NCBI GenBank assembly: GCA_946482385.1
Contig: CAMLRI010000109.1
Location: 1 to 7,025 of the forward strand
Reading direction: 5' to 3'
Source: an uncultured Cellvibrio sp.
GTDB lineage: Bacteria > Pseudomonadota > Gammaproteobacteria > Pseudomonadales > Cellvibrionaceae
DNA: 7,025 nt
Below the pieces are notes generated by a model. That model was given only the letters and a program-made list of their open reading frames with translations. It ran no database searches and was not told the DNA's origin. The translations under genes and the position numbers were made by a program. This document shows, one piece after another, positions 1 to 6,400 of this stretch; positions within the stretch are counted from its first letter, which is position 1, and each line of letters opens with the position of its first letter.

Positions 1-16
1 AAGGAATGCGAGTCAT
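1..16 (-). CDS. Start of an unidentified gene cut by the left edge
   Basis: Read on the minus strand, an ATG at 16-14 opens a frame beginning M-T-R-I-P that leaves the window after five codons. A GAGGA ribosome binding site at 27-23 lies six bases upstream of it, which is good spacing. The start sits 28 bases beyond the stop of the DUF4198 gene on the same strand, so the two are probably co-transcribed. Too little is present to name a product. From general knowledge, DUF4198 genes in gammaproteobacteria often sit beside PepSY or DUF2271 genes near TonB-dependent receptors, so one of those is plausible but untested. Confidence 0.45.
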
Positions 17-44
17 AGTGAGTCCTCGTATGGCCAAAGGGGAA

Positions 45-854
45 TTACTGCGGATTGACGGCAAATGTCAGGGTGTAGACATAACCATAATTGGGCGCTG
101 CGGCCCCCTGAGGTGCAGGCGCGCTCTGGCGGGCGTACATCAGGTAAACACCGGCATCGGGCAAGTTGAATTGGGCTTTGCCCGTCTTATCGGTGCGCGC
201 ACTCTGACTGGGGATTTCCTGTTCGCTGCCGTTGTAGCCAGTGAAAATCTGCAGCTCTTTATCTGCCTGGGGCTTGCCATCCAGCAACAGCTGCACACTA
301 AAGCTCTCACCGGCGTAGATATCGCTGGGGTGGCTGACGGGCACTATCTCCAAACCCTGGTTGTGGGGCTTAAGCGCCTGCTGGCTGGGGGCCTTGAGAG
401 TCAGGTAGGTTTCAGCGCGGGTGACTGATTGGTAGTGATCGAGCAGTTTGGCGCCCTTGGGTAAAACCTCTTTAGGGTCGCGGGTGTGCTTGCGCTGGCC
501 ATTCAACTCGTACATACGGAACACCGCCGCTTTGCGCAGGCCGGTGCTAAAGCGGTAGGTGCCTTCTTGCTGCAACTGGTGCTCTACCAGGCTGCGGGTG
601 GTCAACTGCTCATAGCGGCCGGGCGATAGCCACTCCCCCTGAGGGGTTAACACCTTGAAGTCGCCCTTATCAAAAGCAACCTCAGACTGGAAAAACACCT
701 CGACAAAACCAGCATCCAGGCTGACCCAGCCCTGGTGCAAAGGCTCAAAACTGGTGGGCACTAAATAAGGGGTATGGGCCTGCAGAGGAAAGGAAAGCAA
801 CCCCAGCAGCGCCGCTGGCGCCAGGGAAAACGACAAAAACCGAAAACAACGCAT
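45..854 (-). CDS. Periplasmic DUF4198 family protein, probably iron-regulated
   Basis: This 269-residue protein has a classic signal peptide: a short basic start (M-R-C-F-R-F), a hydrophobic core rich in Leu and Ala, and a probable cut after L-Q-A, leaving a mature N-terminus H-T-P-Y-L. A His directly after the cut, then a beta-rich region with G-W-V-S-L-D-A-G-F, and a C-terminal Ig-like half with L-L-D-G-K-P and T-D-K-T-G-K-A-Q-F, fit DUF4198, a family associated with metal uptake systems. No enzymatic function is known to me. I place the start at 854 rather than the longer in-frame ATG at 908, because a GAGGTG ribosome binding site at 861-866 lies six bases before it and because the signal peptide then starts properly. 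A Fur-type palindrome lies upstream, implying repression when iron is plentiful. Another gene seems to follow on the same strand. The family call is fairly sure; the transport role is inference. Confidence 0.82.
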   Translation of the reverse strand: MRCFRFLSFSLAPAALLGLLSFPLQAHTPYLVPTSFEPLHQGWVSLDAGFVEVFFQSEVAFDKGDFKVLTPQGEWLSPGRYEQLTTRSLVEHQLQQEGTYRFSTGLRKAAVFRMYELNGQRKHTRDPKEVLPKGAKLLDHYQSVTRAETYLTLKAPSQQALKPHNQGLEIVPVSHPSDIYAGESFSVQLLLDGKPQADKELQIFTGYNGSEQEIPSQSARTDKTGKAQFNLPDAGVYLMYARQSAPAPQGAAAPNYGYVYTLTFAVNPQ

Positions 855-860
855 GGATAA

Positions 861-866
861 CACCTC
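861..866 (-). promoter_or_regulatory. Ribosome binding site deciding the DUF4198 start
   Basis: On the minus strand this reads GAGGTG, six bases before the ATG at 854. The alternative ATG at 908 would add 18 residues ahead of the signal peptide and has only a weak AGG directly against it, so 854 is preferred. Confidence 0.65.
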
Positions 867-919
867 AATAACCAAGCCCTTGGGCTCTCGTAAGATTTGA
901 AGTGCCATCCTAATTTAAA

Positions 920-934
920 TGATAATGATTATCA
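920..934 (-). promoter_or_regulatory. Fur box (ferric uptake regulator operator)
   Basis: TGATAATGATTATCA is a perfect 7-1-7 palindrome and matches the recognised Fur core exactly. Aligned to the classical 19-base E. coli consensus on the minus strand it scores 15 of 19. It lies about 65 bases upstream of the chosen DUF4198 start, in AT-rich DNA suited to a promoter, so Fur-Fe2+ would block transcription of the leftward operon. Being symmetric it could also affect the rightward gene, but that start is over 350 bases away. Confidence 0.85.
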
Positions 935-1100
935 ACACTATAAGTTAATAAATATCACAAGAGAATATAACTCATAAAAATATCAGCCAAATTTTCCCGC
1001 CTTACCCAAAGCCAGCGCCAGGCGTCACCAATAGAAACAAGTGTGAGCTATGCACACCGGGCAAACTGGATTTCGCGCTAAACCCGTGTAAGATGACAGC

Positions 1101-1119
1101 GCTGGCATACACTGCCAGC
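1101..1119. repeat. 7-5-7 perfect inverted repeat upstream of the pectate lyase
   Basis: GCTGGCA and TGCCAGC flank the five bases TACAC. The arms are perfect. With about 12 bases between arm centres it could be an operator for a dimeric repressor or activator, or a small RNA hairpin in the lyase leader. There is no T-tract after it, so it is not an intrinsic terminator. No specific regulator can be named. Confidence 0.4.
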
Positions 1120-1287
1120 CCACAAATTACTCGCTCAGGCGTTTCTGTTAGCCGTAACCGCAGCAGCTACCTGGCAAAATAAAAATAATGATGCTGTATA
1201 CCACCGGAAGGTTAGTTCTTCACAATCGCAAGCAATGCCATCGGTCAATCCGTCGCCAATATCAATAATCACGACGAGATTGTAAAA

Positions 1288-3075
1288 ATGCAGAACCAAC
1301 ATATTGCTCACAAAATCGGTGTTGCGCTTAAAGCAACTGCCGCCGCTATTGGATTACTCACTGGCAGCGCCGCCCTGGCTGCCGCTACCGGGGGTTTTGC
1401 TACCACCGATGGCGGTAACGTATCGGGCGCACAATCCTTTAGCGCATCTACCCACACCCAAATCCAACAGATCATCGAAGACGCCAAAGATGGCAACTAT
1501 CCGGTCATCATTACCTACACCGGCAATGAAGATTCACTGATTAACCAAATCGTTAGAGACCATACCGTTGATTCATCGGGCAATTGCCCCAAGCCCCACT
1601 GGAACGATGAATACCGCAAGGTGGAAATCAAAGAGTTCACCAAGGGCGTTACCATCCAGGGCGCCAATGGCTCCTCCGCCAACTTTGGTATTGTGATTAA
1701 CAAATCGGAAAACGTGATTGTACGCAACATGAAAATTGGTGCCCTGGGCGGCGCCAATAACGATGCCGACATGATCCGTATCGACAGCGGCGTGAATGTG
1801 TGGATCGACCACAACGAATTGTTTGCGGTGAACAACGAGTGCAACGGCTCACCCGATGGCGACCTGACCTTTGAAAGTGCGATTGATATTAAAAAATCGT
1901 CGCAAAATATCACTGTGTCTTACAACCTGATCCGCGACAGCAAAAAAGTGGGCCTGGATGGCTCTAGCAGCAGCGACATCGCCGGCGGCCGCAAGATCAC
2001 CTTCCACCACAACATTTACCGCAACGTGAATGCACGCCTGCCCCTGCAACGCGGCGGCTGGACTCACATGTACAACAACCTCTACGACGGCATTGGCGGA
2101 TCAGGCATTAACGTGCGCCAAGCCGGTTACGCGCTGATTGAAAGCAACTGGTTCCAGAATGCTGCCAACCCGGTAACCTGCCGCTTCGATAGCAGCAACT
2201 GCGGCTTCTGGGATCTGCGCAATAACAACATTCGCAACCCAGGTGATTTCTCCACCTACAACATCACCTGGACCAGCGGCGGCACTATAGACGCCACCAA
2301 CTGGACCACCACCGCCACCTTCCCCATCAGCCTGCCCTACAGCTATGCGCCCGTAACACCCCAGTGTGTGAAAGACCGCTTGGCCAGCTATGCCGGTGTG
2401 GGTAAAAACGGCGCGCAACTGACCACATCTGTGTGCAGCGGCGGTAGCAGTTCATCCAGTTCATCCGTGGCTTCTTCATCCAGCTCTGTTGCCAGCTCAT
2501 CCAGCAGCTCTGCCGCCAGTGGTTCCATCAACCTCAGTGCCAGCGCCACCAGCAATAGCATCAACCTCAGCTGGAGCGTTAACGGCCTGACCATTGGCAC
2601 CCAAGAGGTGTACCGCGATACAGATTCGGATCCCAGCGACCGTGTGCGCATTGCCGTTCCCTCTGCATCAACCCGCGCTTACACCGACACCACCGCCACT
2701 GCCGGCGTGACTTACTACTACTGGATTAAAAACACCACCAGCGGTGTAATCACCAACTCCAACGCTGCCTCTGCACGCATTGCCACCAGCAGCGCCAGCA
2801 GCAGTACCAGTTCATCCAGCAGCTCCAGCTCATCCAGCGCCAGCGGTGCACCTACCCTGAGCGGCACTGGTGATTACCCCACAGGCTTCTCCAAGTGCGC
2901 CGATTTGGGCGGCACCTGCTCCGTCAACTCTGGCTCAGGCTGGGTTGCTTTTGGCCGCAAAGGCAGCTGGGTACTGAAGAAAGTTTCTGTGCCAGGCAGC
3001 ATTGCCTGTACCGTAACTGCTTTCGGTTCAGACCCAGGTGGCAACCCCAACAAGTGCTCTTTCCAAAATAATTAA
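1288..3075 (+). CDS. Secreted modular pectate lyase: PL1, Ser linker, FN3-like, Ser linker, C-terminal domain
   Basis: Cleaves polygalacturonate by calcium-dependent beta-elimination, acting outside the cell. Residues 1-32 are a signal peptide ending near A-L-A-A. Residues 33-384 are a polysaccharide lyase family 1 parallel beta-helix very close to Dickeya PelC. Calcium ligands are D159, D161, E196 and D200; K220, catalytic R250 (in N-A-R-L-P-L-Q-R) and R255 are in place; V-W-I-D-H-N-E-L is at 171-178. All calcium ligands keep the same offset from PelC numbering. Disulfides C100-C185 and C360-C383 match PelC; C298 and C305 are an extra pair. Two polyserine linkers (about 384-410 and 500-519) flank an FN3-like domain, and residues 520-595 form a small domain with four cysteines, probably for carbohydrate binding. 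The signal peptide suggests Sec then type II secretion. The gene stands alone, with its own terminator. The ribosome binding site is weak, but the start fits the signal peptide. Lyase call very sure; exact C-terminal family unsure. Confidence 0.96.
   Translation: MQNQHIAHKIGVALKATAAAIGLLTGSAALAAATGGFATTDGGNVSGAQSFSASTHTQIQQIIEDAKDGNYPVIITYTGNEDSLINQIVRDHTVDSSGNCPKPHWNDEYRKVEIKEFTKGVTIQGANGSSANFGIVINKSENVIVRNMKIGALGGANNDADMIRIDSGVNVWIDHNELFAVNNECNGSPDGDLTFESAIDIKKSSQNITVSYNLIRDSKKVGLDGSSSSDIAGGRKITFHHNIYRNVNARLPLQRGGWTHMYNNLYDGIGGSGINVRQAGYALIESNWFQNAANPVTCRFDSSNCGFWDLRNNNIRNPGDFSTYNITWTSGGTIDATNWTTTATFPISLPYSYAPVTPQCVKDRLASYAGVGKNGAQLTTSVCSGGSSSSSSSVASSSSSVASSSSSSAASGSINLSASATSNSINLSWSVNGLTIGTQEVYRDTDSDPSDRVRIAVPSASTRAYTDTTATAGVTYYYWIKNTTSGVITNSNAASARIATSSASSSTSSSSSSSSSSASGAPTLSGTGDYPTGFSKCADLGGTCSVNSGSGWVAFGRKGSWVLKKVSVPGSIACTVTAFGSDPGGNPNKCSFQNN
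2437..2517 (+). other. Polyserine linker 1 (residues about 384-410)
   Basis: A stretch of mostly Ser with Val-Ala and Ala-Ala interruptions joins the lyase domain to the FN3-like domain. In DNA it is a run of TCA-TCC-AGC/AGT style units, with Ser codons mixed between the TCN and AGY sets, so it is a low-complexity tract rather than an exact tandem repeat. Such linkers are typical of Cellvibrio, Saccharophagus and Teredinibacter carbohydrate-active enzymes and act as flexible tethers. Confidence 0.9.
2518..2784 (+). other. FN3-like domain of the pectate lyase (residues about 411-499)
   Basis: Roughly 89 residues with the fibronectin type III pattern: an early strand ending I-N-L-S-W-S, a middle strand E-V-Y-R-D, then Y-T-D-T-T-A-T-A-G-V-T-Y-Y-Y-W-I before a last strand ending N-A-A-S-A-R-I. 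There are no catalytic residues. FN3 modules in bacterial glycan-degrading enzymes usually serve as spacers. Confidence 0.7.
2785..2844 (+). other. Polyserine linker 2 (residues about 500-519)
   Basis: A second Ser-rich tract with a few Ala and Thr, joining the FN3-like domain to the small C-terminal domain. As in linker 1, both Ser codon families are mixed. Confidence 0.88.
2845..3072 (+). other. Small four-cysteine C-terminal domain, probable carbohydrate-binding module
   Basis: Residues 520-595 include G-F-S-K-C-A-D-L-G-G-T-C, then G-W-V-A-F-G-R-K-G-S-W-V and a last part with S-I-A-C-T and N-K-C-S. C537, C544, C574 and C590 could make two disulfides. The C-A-D-x-G-G-T-C plus V-x-x-G pattern resembles small beta domains at the ends of secreted glycan-active enzymes. 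The Lys/Arg residues (K536, R557, K558, K564, K565) would suit binding an acidic polymer such as pectate, as in the Lys-dependent CBM77. Membership of CBM77 is a guess. Confidence 0.55.
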
Positions 3076-3095
3076 TTCGGTAGAGTTTTCCCGCT

Positions 3096-3128
3096 AAAGC
3101 AAAACGGCTGCGGCCGTTTTGCTTTTTT
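3096..3128 (+). terminator. Intrinsic terminator of the pectate lyase gene
   Basis: A perfect 13-bp stem (AAAGCAAAACGGC at 3096-3108 with its complement at 3113-3125) has a four-base loop TGCG and runs straight into further Ts at 3126-3128. It begins 20 bases after the lyase stop. The A-rich left arm and T-rich right end are typical of a strong Rho-independent terminator, so the lyase is probably transcribed alone. Confidence 0.92.
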
Positions 3129-3157
3129 ATGGGCAGCTGTTTATGGCTACTTTTTAT

Positions 3158-3228
3158 CTCTCATAGCGCTTCTTACCTCTCAAAGCGCCTCCATCACAGC
3201 ACATTCCTCACAGCACCTTCCTCACAGC
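3158..3228 (+). repeat. Short imperfect tandem repeats in a pyrimidine-rich spacer
   Basis: Two 19-base imperfect copies beginning CTCTCA-A/T-AGCGC lie at 3158-3176 and 3177-3195. They run into a 14-base unit TCACAGCACATTCC / TCACAGCACCTTCC at 3194-3207 and 3208-3221, and a partial third copy TCACAGC at 3222-3228. The rest of the spacer up to 3337 is pyrimidine-rich and must contain the chemoreceptor promoter, but no clear promoter is visible. The repeats may be replication slippage products. Confidence 0.6.
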
Positions 3229-3324
3229 TTTTACTTCCTTAACACTTCTTCCCTGCCCTTAAGTGGCGCAGCCGTGCAGTTGCCGCTAGAGTTATTGGTC
3301 AACCAAACAGGATTTTCACTCACA

Positions 3325-3330
3325 GAGGGG
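3325..3330 (+). promoter_or_regulatory. Ribosome binding site of the chemoreceptor gene
   Basis: GAGGGG lies seven bases before the ATG at 3338. It fixes the start of the chemoreceptor and argues against the overlapping frame that opens at 3274. Confidence 0.7.
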
Positions 3331-3337
3331 TCTCTGT

Positions 3338-4849
3338 ATGCTGGTCAATATCTCAGTTCCCAAACGCTTGGGCGGTGGCTTTGCCCTGGTAACCCTGACT
3401 TTTTTACTGCTGCTAATCTTTGTTGCCTACGCCTTTCAACGCGAACACGCCACCACCGAATTAATACTCACCCACTATGTGCCTGGCACCAGTACGCTCT
3501 ATTCCTCCGACCGGGATTTGCAGCAGGCGCTGGTAGCCGAACGCACCCTGATTGCCACAGACCCCGCGAGCGATCAATTCCAGGGCTTGCTCGATGCCCA
3601 CGAGGAAAACAAGCAGCAGGCGCGCGACAGGGTCGATGCTTTTTTTGCCTTGGTAAAAGATGCACAACTGCAAGAGCTGCAAAAAAATTACACCGGCCTG
3701 CGCGATACCTGGGAAGTATCTACCGACCAGGTAGTAGCCCTGGCCAAACAGGCCGATGCCAATTCGCGCCAACAAGCCATGCAACTGAGTACAGGCAAAG
3801 CGGCAGAAGATTTCGAAGCCATGCGCCACCAGTTGGATTTGATGCAGGATCGGCTGGAACAAATTTTGGTAGAAAAACGCGAATCTGCCGCCGCAAATTT
3901 CGCCCGCACATCGGCCACTATGCTAATTACCGCCGTGATCGGAGTAATACTTGCCATTGCACTGTCGATAGCGCTCTTCCGCAGCATTAATACACCTTTG
4001 CAAATTGCCGCCAAAGCGGTGCGCGAGCTGGCTGAAGGCAATTTGACCTTTCGCCACCAAAGCGAGCGCCGCGATGAGTTCGGCCAGCTACTGGGCGCCA
4101 TGCACGAATCCATGGTGCGCTTGTCGCAAACTGTTAGCGATATCCTCAGCACTTCGGATGCACTCACCCAGGCCTCCACCCAGGTATCGGCCACCACCCA
4201 AAGCCTGAGCCAGGCCACGACCGAACAGGCCAGCAGTGTGGAGCAAATTTCCGCTTCCCTGGAGGAGATTTCCAGCTCGGTAAAACAAAACGCCGACAAC
4301 GCCAAGGTTACCGATGGCATAGCCGCCAAGGCGGCGCAGCAAGCGGATGAAGGCGGCGGCACAGTATCGCAGACCGTTGAGGCCATGCGCTCCATTGCGG
4401 AAAAAGTAGCGATTATTGATGAGATTGCCTACCAGACCAATTTGCTGGCATTAAATGCGGCCATTGAGGCGGGGCGCGCCGGTGAACACGGGCGCGGTTT
4501 TGCGGTAGTGGCCAGCGAGGTGCGCAAACTGGCAGAGCGCAGCCGTGCGGCGGCGCAAGAAATTGACGAACTCACCAGCACCAATGTGCAACTGGCTGAA
4601 CGCGCCGGAGAGTTGTTGGTGGAGATGGTGCCAGCCATTACCAAAACTTCCGACCTGGTGCAGGAAATTTCCGCCAGCTCGCTGGAGCAATCCAGCGGTT
4701 TGGCGCAAGTGAACGAGGCGATGATGCAAATTAACCGCGCCACCCAACAAAATGCCGCTGCCGCCGAAGAGTTGGCGGCCACAGCGGAACAAACCAACGA
4801 TCAGTCGCTGCACCTGCAACAATTAATGGCGTTTTTCAAAGTGGCTTAA
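3338..4849 (+). CDS. Methyl-accepting chemotaxis protein (transmembrane chemoreceptor)
   Basis: A 503-residue inner-membrane receptor that senses a periplasmic ligand and controls CheA through CheW. Order: membrane helix 1 (about 12-33); a periplasmic, mostly helical region of about 158 residues that looks like a four-helix-bundle sensor; membrane helix 2 (about 193-214); HAMP (about 216-268, with the P219 and E-G-N-L features); then the cytoplasmic signalling coiled coil. The hairpin tip is unmistakable at 361-390: [30 protein letters not shown] (given here residue by residue), followed by [12 protein letters not shown]. One small oddity is Gly379, where Ala is usual in E-A-A-R-A-G-E. Candidate methylation Glu/Gln pairs flank the tip (E309-E310, E477-E478). 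There is no C-terminal CheR-binding pentapeptide; it ends F-F-K-V-A. It lies downstream of the pectate lyase but behind that gene's terminator, so it has its own promoter. The ligand cannot be read from the sequence. Confidence 0.95.
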   Translation: MLVNISVPKRLGGGFALVTLTFLLLLIFVAYAFQREHATTELILTHYVPGTSTLYSSDRDLQQALVAERTLIATDPASDQFQGLLDAHEENKQQARDRVDAFFALVKDAQLQELQKNYTGLRDTWEVSTDQVVALAKQADANSRQQAMQLSTGKAAEDFEAMRHQLDLMQDRLEQILVEKRESAAANFARTSATMLITAVIGVILAIALSIALFRSINTPLQIAAKAVRELAEGNLTFRHQSERRDEFGQLLGAMHESMVRLSQTVSDILSTSDALTQASTQVSATTQSLSQATTEQASSVEQISASLEEISSSVKQNADNAKVTDGIAAKAAQQADEGGGTVSQTVEAMRSIAEKVAIIDEIAYQTNLLALNAAIEAGRAGEHGRGFAVVASEVRKLAERSRAAAQEIDELTSTNVQLAERAGELLVEMVPAITKTSDLVQEISASSLEQSSGLAQVNEAMMQINRATQQNAAAAEELAATAEQTNDQSLHLQQLMAFFKVA

Positions 4850-5883
4850 ATCGCCACCAACCTCTGCTCCCGCGCACTGGCTTCGGCAGCCAGCAACAAT
4901 TCCACCCCCAACAGCGATTGCTGCGGGTGGAATTGCAAGGCTGCCCTATTCTCAATCGCCTGCACTATATTGCGGTAAAAATTTTCGTAACACCCCTTGC
5001 TGCCGGGCGTGACTTGACGCTCCAGGCCAGCGTCGGTTTGCCGCGCGATGACCGCGTAATTATCTGCCCCCGGTTGCGCCCAGCCGGGCATGCCGGGCAA
5101 CACGCCTTGCATCAATTGCGCTTCCTGCACATCCTGGCCAAATTTTAAAAATGAGCCCTGGTCGCCGTGGATGGCAACCGTTGCACCCTTCTCGCTCACG
5201 TAGGTGCTGGAGCGCAGCAGTACGCGCATATCGGCGTAGTGGAAGTTCACATTGAAATAATCGGTAGAGCCTTGGGCGCGGCGCAGGCTGCGCATATCGG
5301 CGTATACGGCTTGGGGTTTGCCGAATAAACACAAGATGGAATCCACCATGTGAATCCCCAAATCAAACCAGGTGCCCGACCCCGGCAAATTATCTTCCTT
5401 CCATTTTTTGTGGGTGACTATGTGACGATAGCGGTCGTAGTGCCATTCCACTTCCACGATGCGCCCCAGCTGGCCAGATTGAATAATTTGCTGCGCATCC
5501 AGGTGGTCGCTTTCCAGGCGTTTGTTTTGGAATACCGCCAATACCCGCCCCTGCTGTTGCGCCAGGGCAATCAGTTCTTCGCCTTCGGCGATGCTGAGGG
5601 TAAAGGGTTTTTCCACCACCACATGCTTGCCCGCCAGCAGTGCGGCCTTGGCCATGGGGTAATGGAATTCATTGGGCGTGTTGACCACCACCAGGTGAAT
5701 ATCGGGATTGGCAATTATCTCATCGAAGGTTTTCACAATACTGGCTTGCGGATAATCCGCCTGGGCGGTGGGTTCACTGCGCTGCAAAATGCTGTGCAAA
5801 TGCAAACCGCGTTCGGCGCTAATCAGCGGCCCGTGAAAAACCTTGCTCGACATGCCGTAGGAACAAAGGGCGACATTGATCAT
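4846..5883 (-). CDS. Gfo/Idh/MocA family NAD(P)-dependent oxidoreductase, YdgJ-like
   Basis: A 345-residue cytoplasmic dehydrogenase of the type that oxidises or reduces sugars, inositols or related polyols. Residues 1-120 are the Rossmann nucleotide-binding domain; the usual first Gly is Ser8 in [13 protein letters not shown], a variant that I recall in many YdgJ-like members. The family motif E-K-P is at 91-93. The catalytic-region motif [12 protein letters not shown] spans 170-181, with D174 and H178 as likely active-site residues. P-G-S-G at 167-170 and S-T-D-Y-F at 206-210 closely follow E. coli YdgJ, as does the length. It starts five bases after the stop of the DUF4442 gene, so the two are probably one transcript. 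Its stop overlaps that of the opposite chemoreceptor gene. The substrate is unknown; sugar-acid metabolism tied to pectin use is only a guess from location. Confidence 0.92.
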   Translation of the reverse strand: MINVALCSYGMSSKVFHGPLISAERGLHLHSILQRSEPTAQADYPQASIVKTFDEIIANPDIHLVVVNTPNEFHYPMAKAALLAGKHVVVEKPFTLSIAEGEELIALAQQQGRVLAVFQNKRLESDHLDAQQIIQSGQLGRIVEVEWHYDRYRHIVTHKKWKEDNLPGSGTWFDLGIHMVDSILCLFGKPQAVYADMRSLRRAQGSTDYFNVNFHYADMRVLLRSSTYVSEKGATVAIHGDQGSFLKFGQDVQEAQLMQGVLPGMPGWAQPGADNYAVIARQTDAGLERQVTPGSKGCYENFYRNIVQAIENRAALQFHPQQSLLGVELLLAAEASAREQRLVAI

Positions 5884-5888
5884 AAATA

Positions 5889-6356
5889 TTACTCGCTGCC
5901 CGCGCGGCGGGCGCGCGGTTTTAGTTTGATGTAAAGGGTGCGGCGCACGCGGGCTACCAATGTGTGGTCGCGGTCGCGGATTTCGACGGTGTAGGTGGGT
6001 AAAAATTTTTCGCCGCCGGCGGTTTTTGCCCGTATTTCACTGAGCATTTCTTCGGTGATAAGAAAGTGCGCGCTGACATGGCTTTTGCCGGGGCTGATGT
6101 AGTCGATTTCGGCGTGTTTGTCCCACACAAAATAATCGCGCCCCAGGTTGTGCATTAGCATCAACATATACCAGGGGTCGGTCATAGACATAAGGCTGCC
6201 GCCGTATTGCACGCCCACATAGTTGCGGCTGTACCAGCGCAAAAATAAAGTCACCCGCGCTTCGCGGTAATCTTTGCTGAGGTAAGTTGCTTTAATGCCG
6301 GCAAAAAATAGCGGCGGCCAAAGGTTGGCCAGTACCCGGAATAAACCTGCATTCAT
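5889..6356 (-). CDS. DUF4442 family protein, hotdog-fold thioesterase-like
   Basis: A 155-residue cytoplasmic protein with no signal peptide. The central stretch V-G-V-Q-Y-G-G-S-L-M-S-M-T-D-P-W-Y-M-L-M-L-M (about 47-68), then L-G-R-D-Y-F-V-W-D-K and P-G-K-S, matches DUF4442, a single-domain hotdog-like family related to acyl-CoA thioesterases. The G-G-S-L...D-P segment corresponds to the hotdog helix. I do not know a proven reaction for this subgroup. The ATG at 6356 is preceded by only a moderate AGG-type ribosome binding site about 11 bases away. It is the first gene of a two-gene unit with the oxidoreductase and begins 44 bases beyond the inverted-repeat element, so its promoter is squeezed against or within that element. 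Confidence 0.85.
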   Translation of the reverse strand: MNAGLFRVLANLWPPLFFAGIKATYLSKDYREARVTLFLRWYSRNYVGVQYGGSLMSMTDPWYMLMLMHNLGRDYFVWDKHAEIDYISPGKSHVSAHFLITEEMLSEIRAKTAGGEKFLPTYTVEIRDRDHTLVARVRRTLYIKLKPRARRAGSE

Positions 6357-6400
6357 GGTTTTCGCCTGTTTTTTGTTTAAGAGTCTCGCACAATCTATGA

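Larger units (their letters stand above)
909..1287. other. Divergent intergenic region between DUF4198 and pectate lyase
   Basis: This 379-base stretch separates two divergent genes. The left part (about 909-985) is AT-rich and holds the Fur box. The middle holds the inverted repeat at 1101-1119. The right part must carry the pectate lyase promoter and leader. I see no confident -35/-10 pair for either direction; an AT-rich run near 1178-1200 is the best place for a lyase -10. Just before the lyase ATG there is only a weak GAG-containing ribosome binding site (about 1275-1277). No credible small gene, RNA gene or KdgR-type operator was seen. Confidence 0.6.

Noticed and set aside
855..908. 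Longer N-terminus of the DUF4198 protein from the ATG at 908
   Set aside because: It would put 18 residues containing charged groups ahead of a well-formed signal peptide. The ATG at 854 has a much better ribosome binding site.
3282..3289. GCCGCTAG as a flagellar sigma-28 -10 box for the chemoreceptor
   Set aside because: It partly resembles GCCGATAA, but the nearest TAAG-like -35 is about 18 bases away rather than 15 and is a poor match.
3274..3990. A 238-residue frame overlapping the start of the chemoreceptor
   Set aside because: Its composition is Arg-, His- and Pro-rich with no recognisable domain. The chemoreceptor frame has a good ribosome binding site and complete domain structure across the same DNA.
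3688..4395. A 235-residue minus-strand frame inside the chemoreceptor gene
   Set aside because: Ser/Ala/Cys-rich shadow opposite a well-supported coding gene, with no domain and no own ribosome binding site.
5350..5934. A 194-residue plus-strand frame opposite the oxidoreductase
   Set aside because: It lies antisense to conserved Gfo/Idh/MocA motifs and reads as low-information complement sequence.
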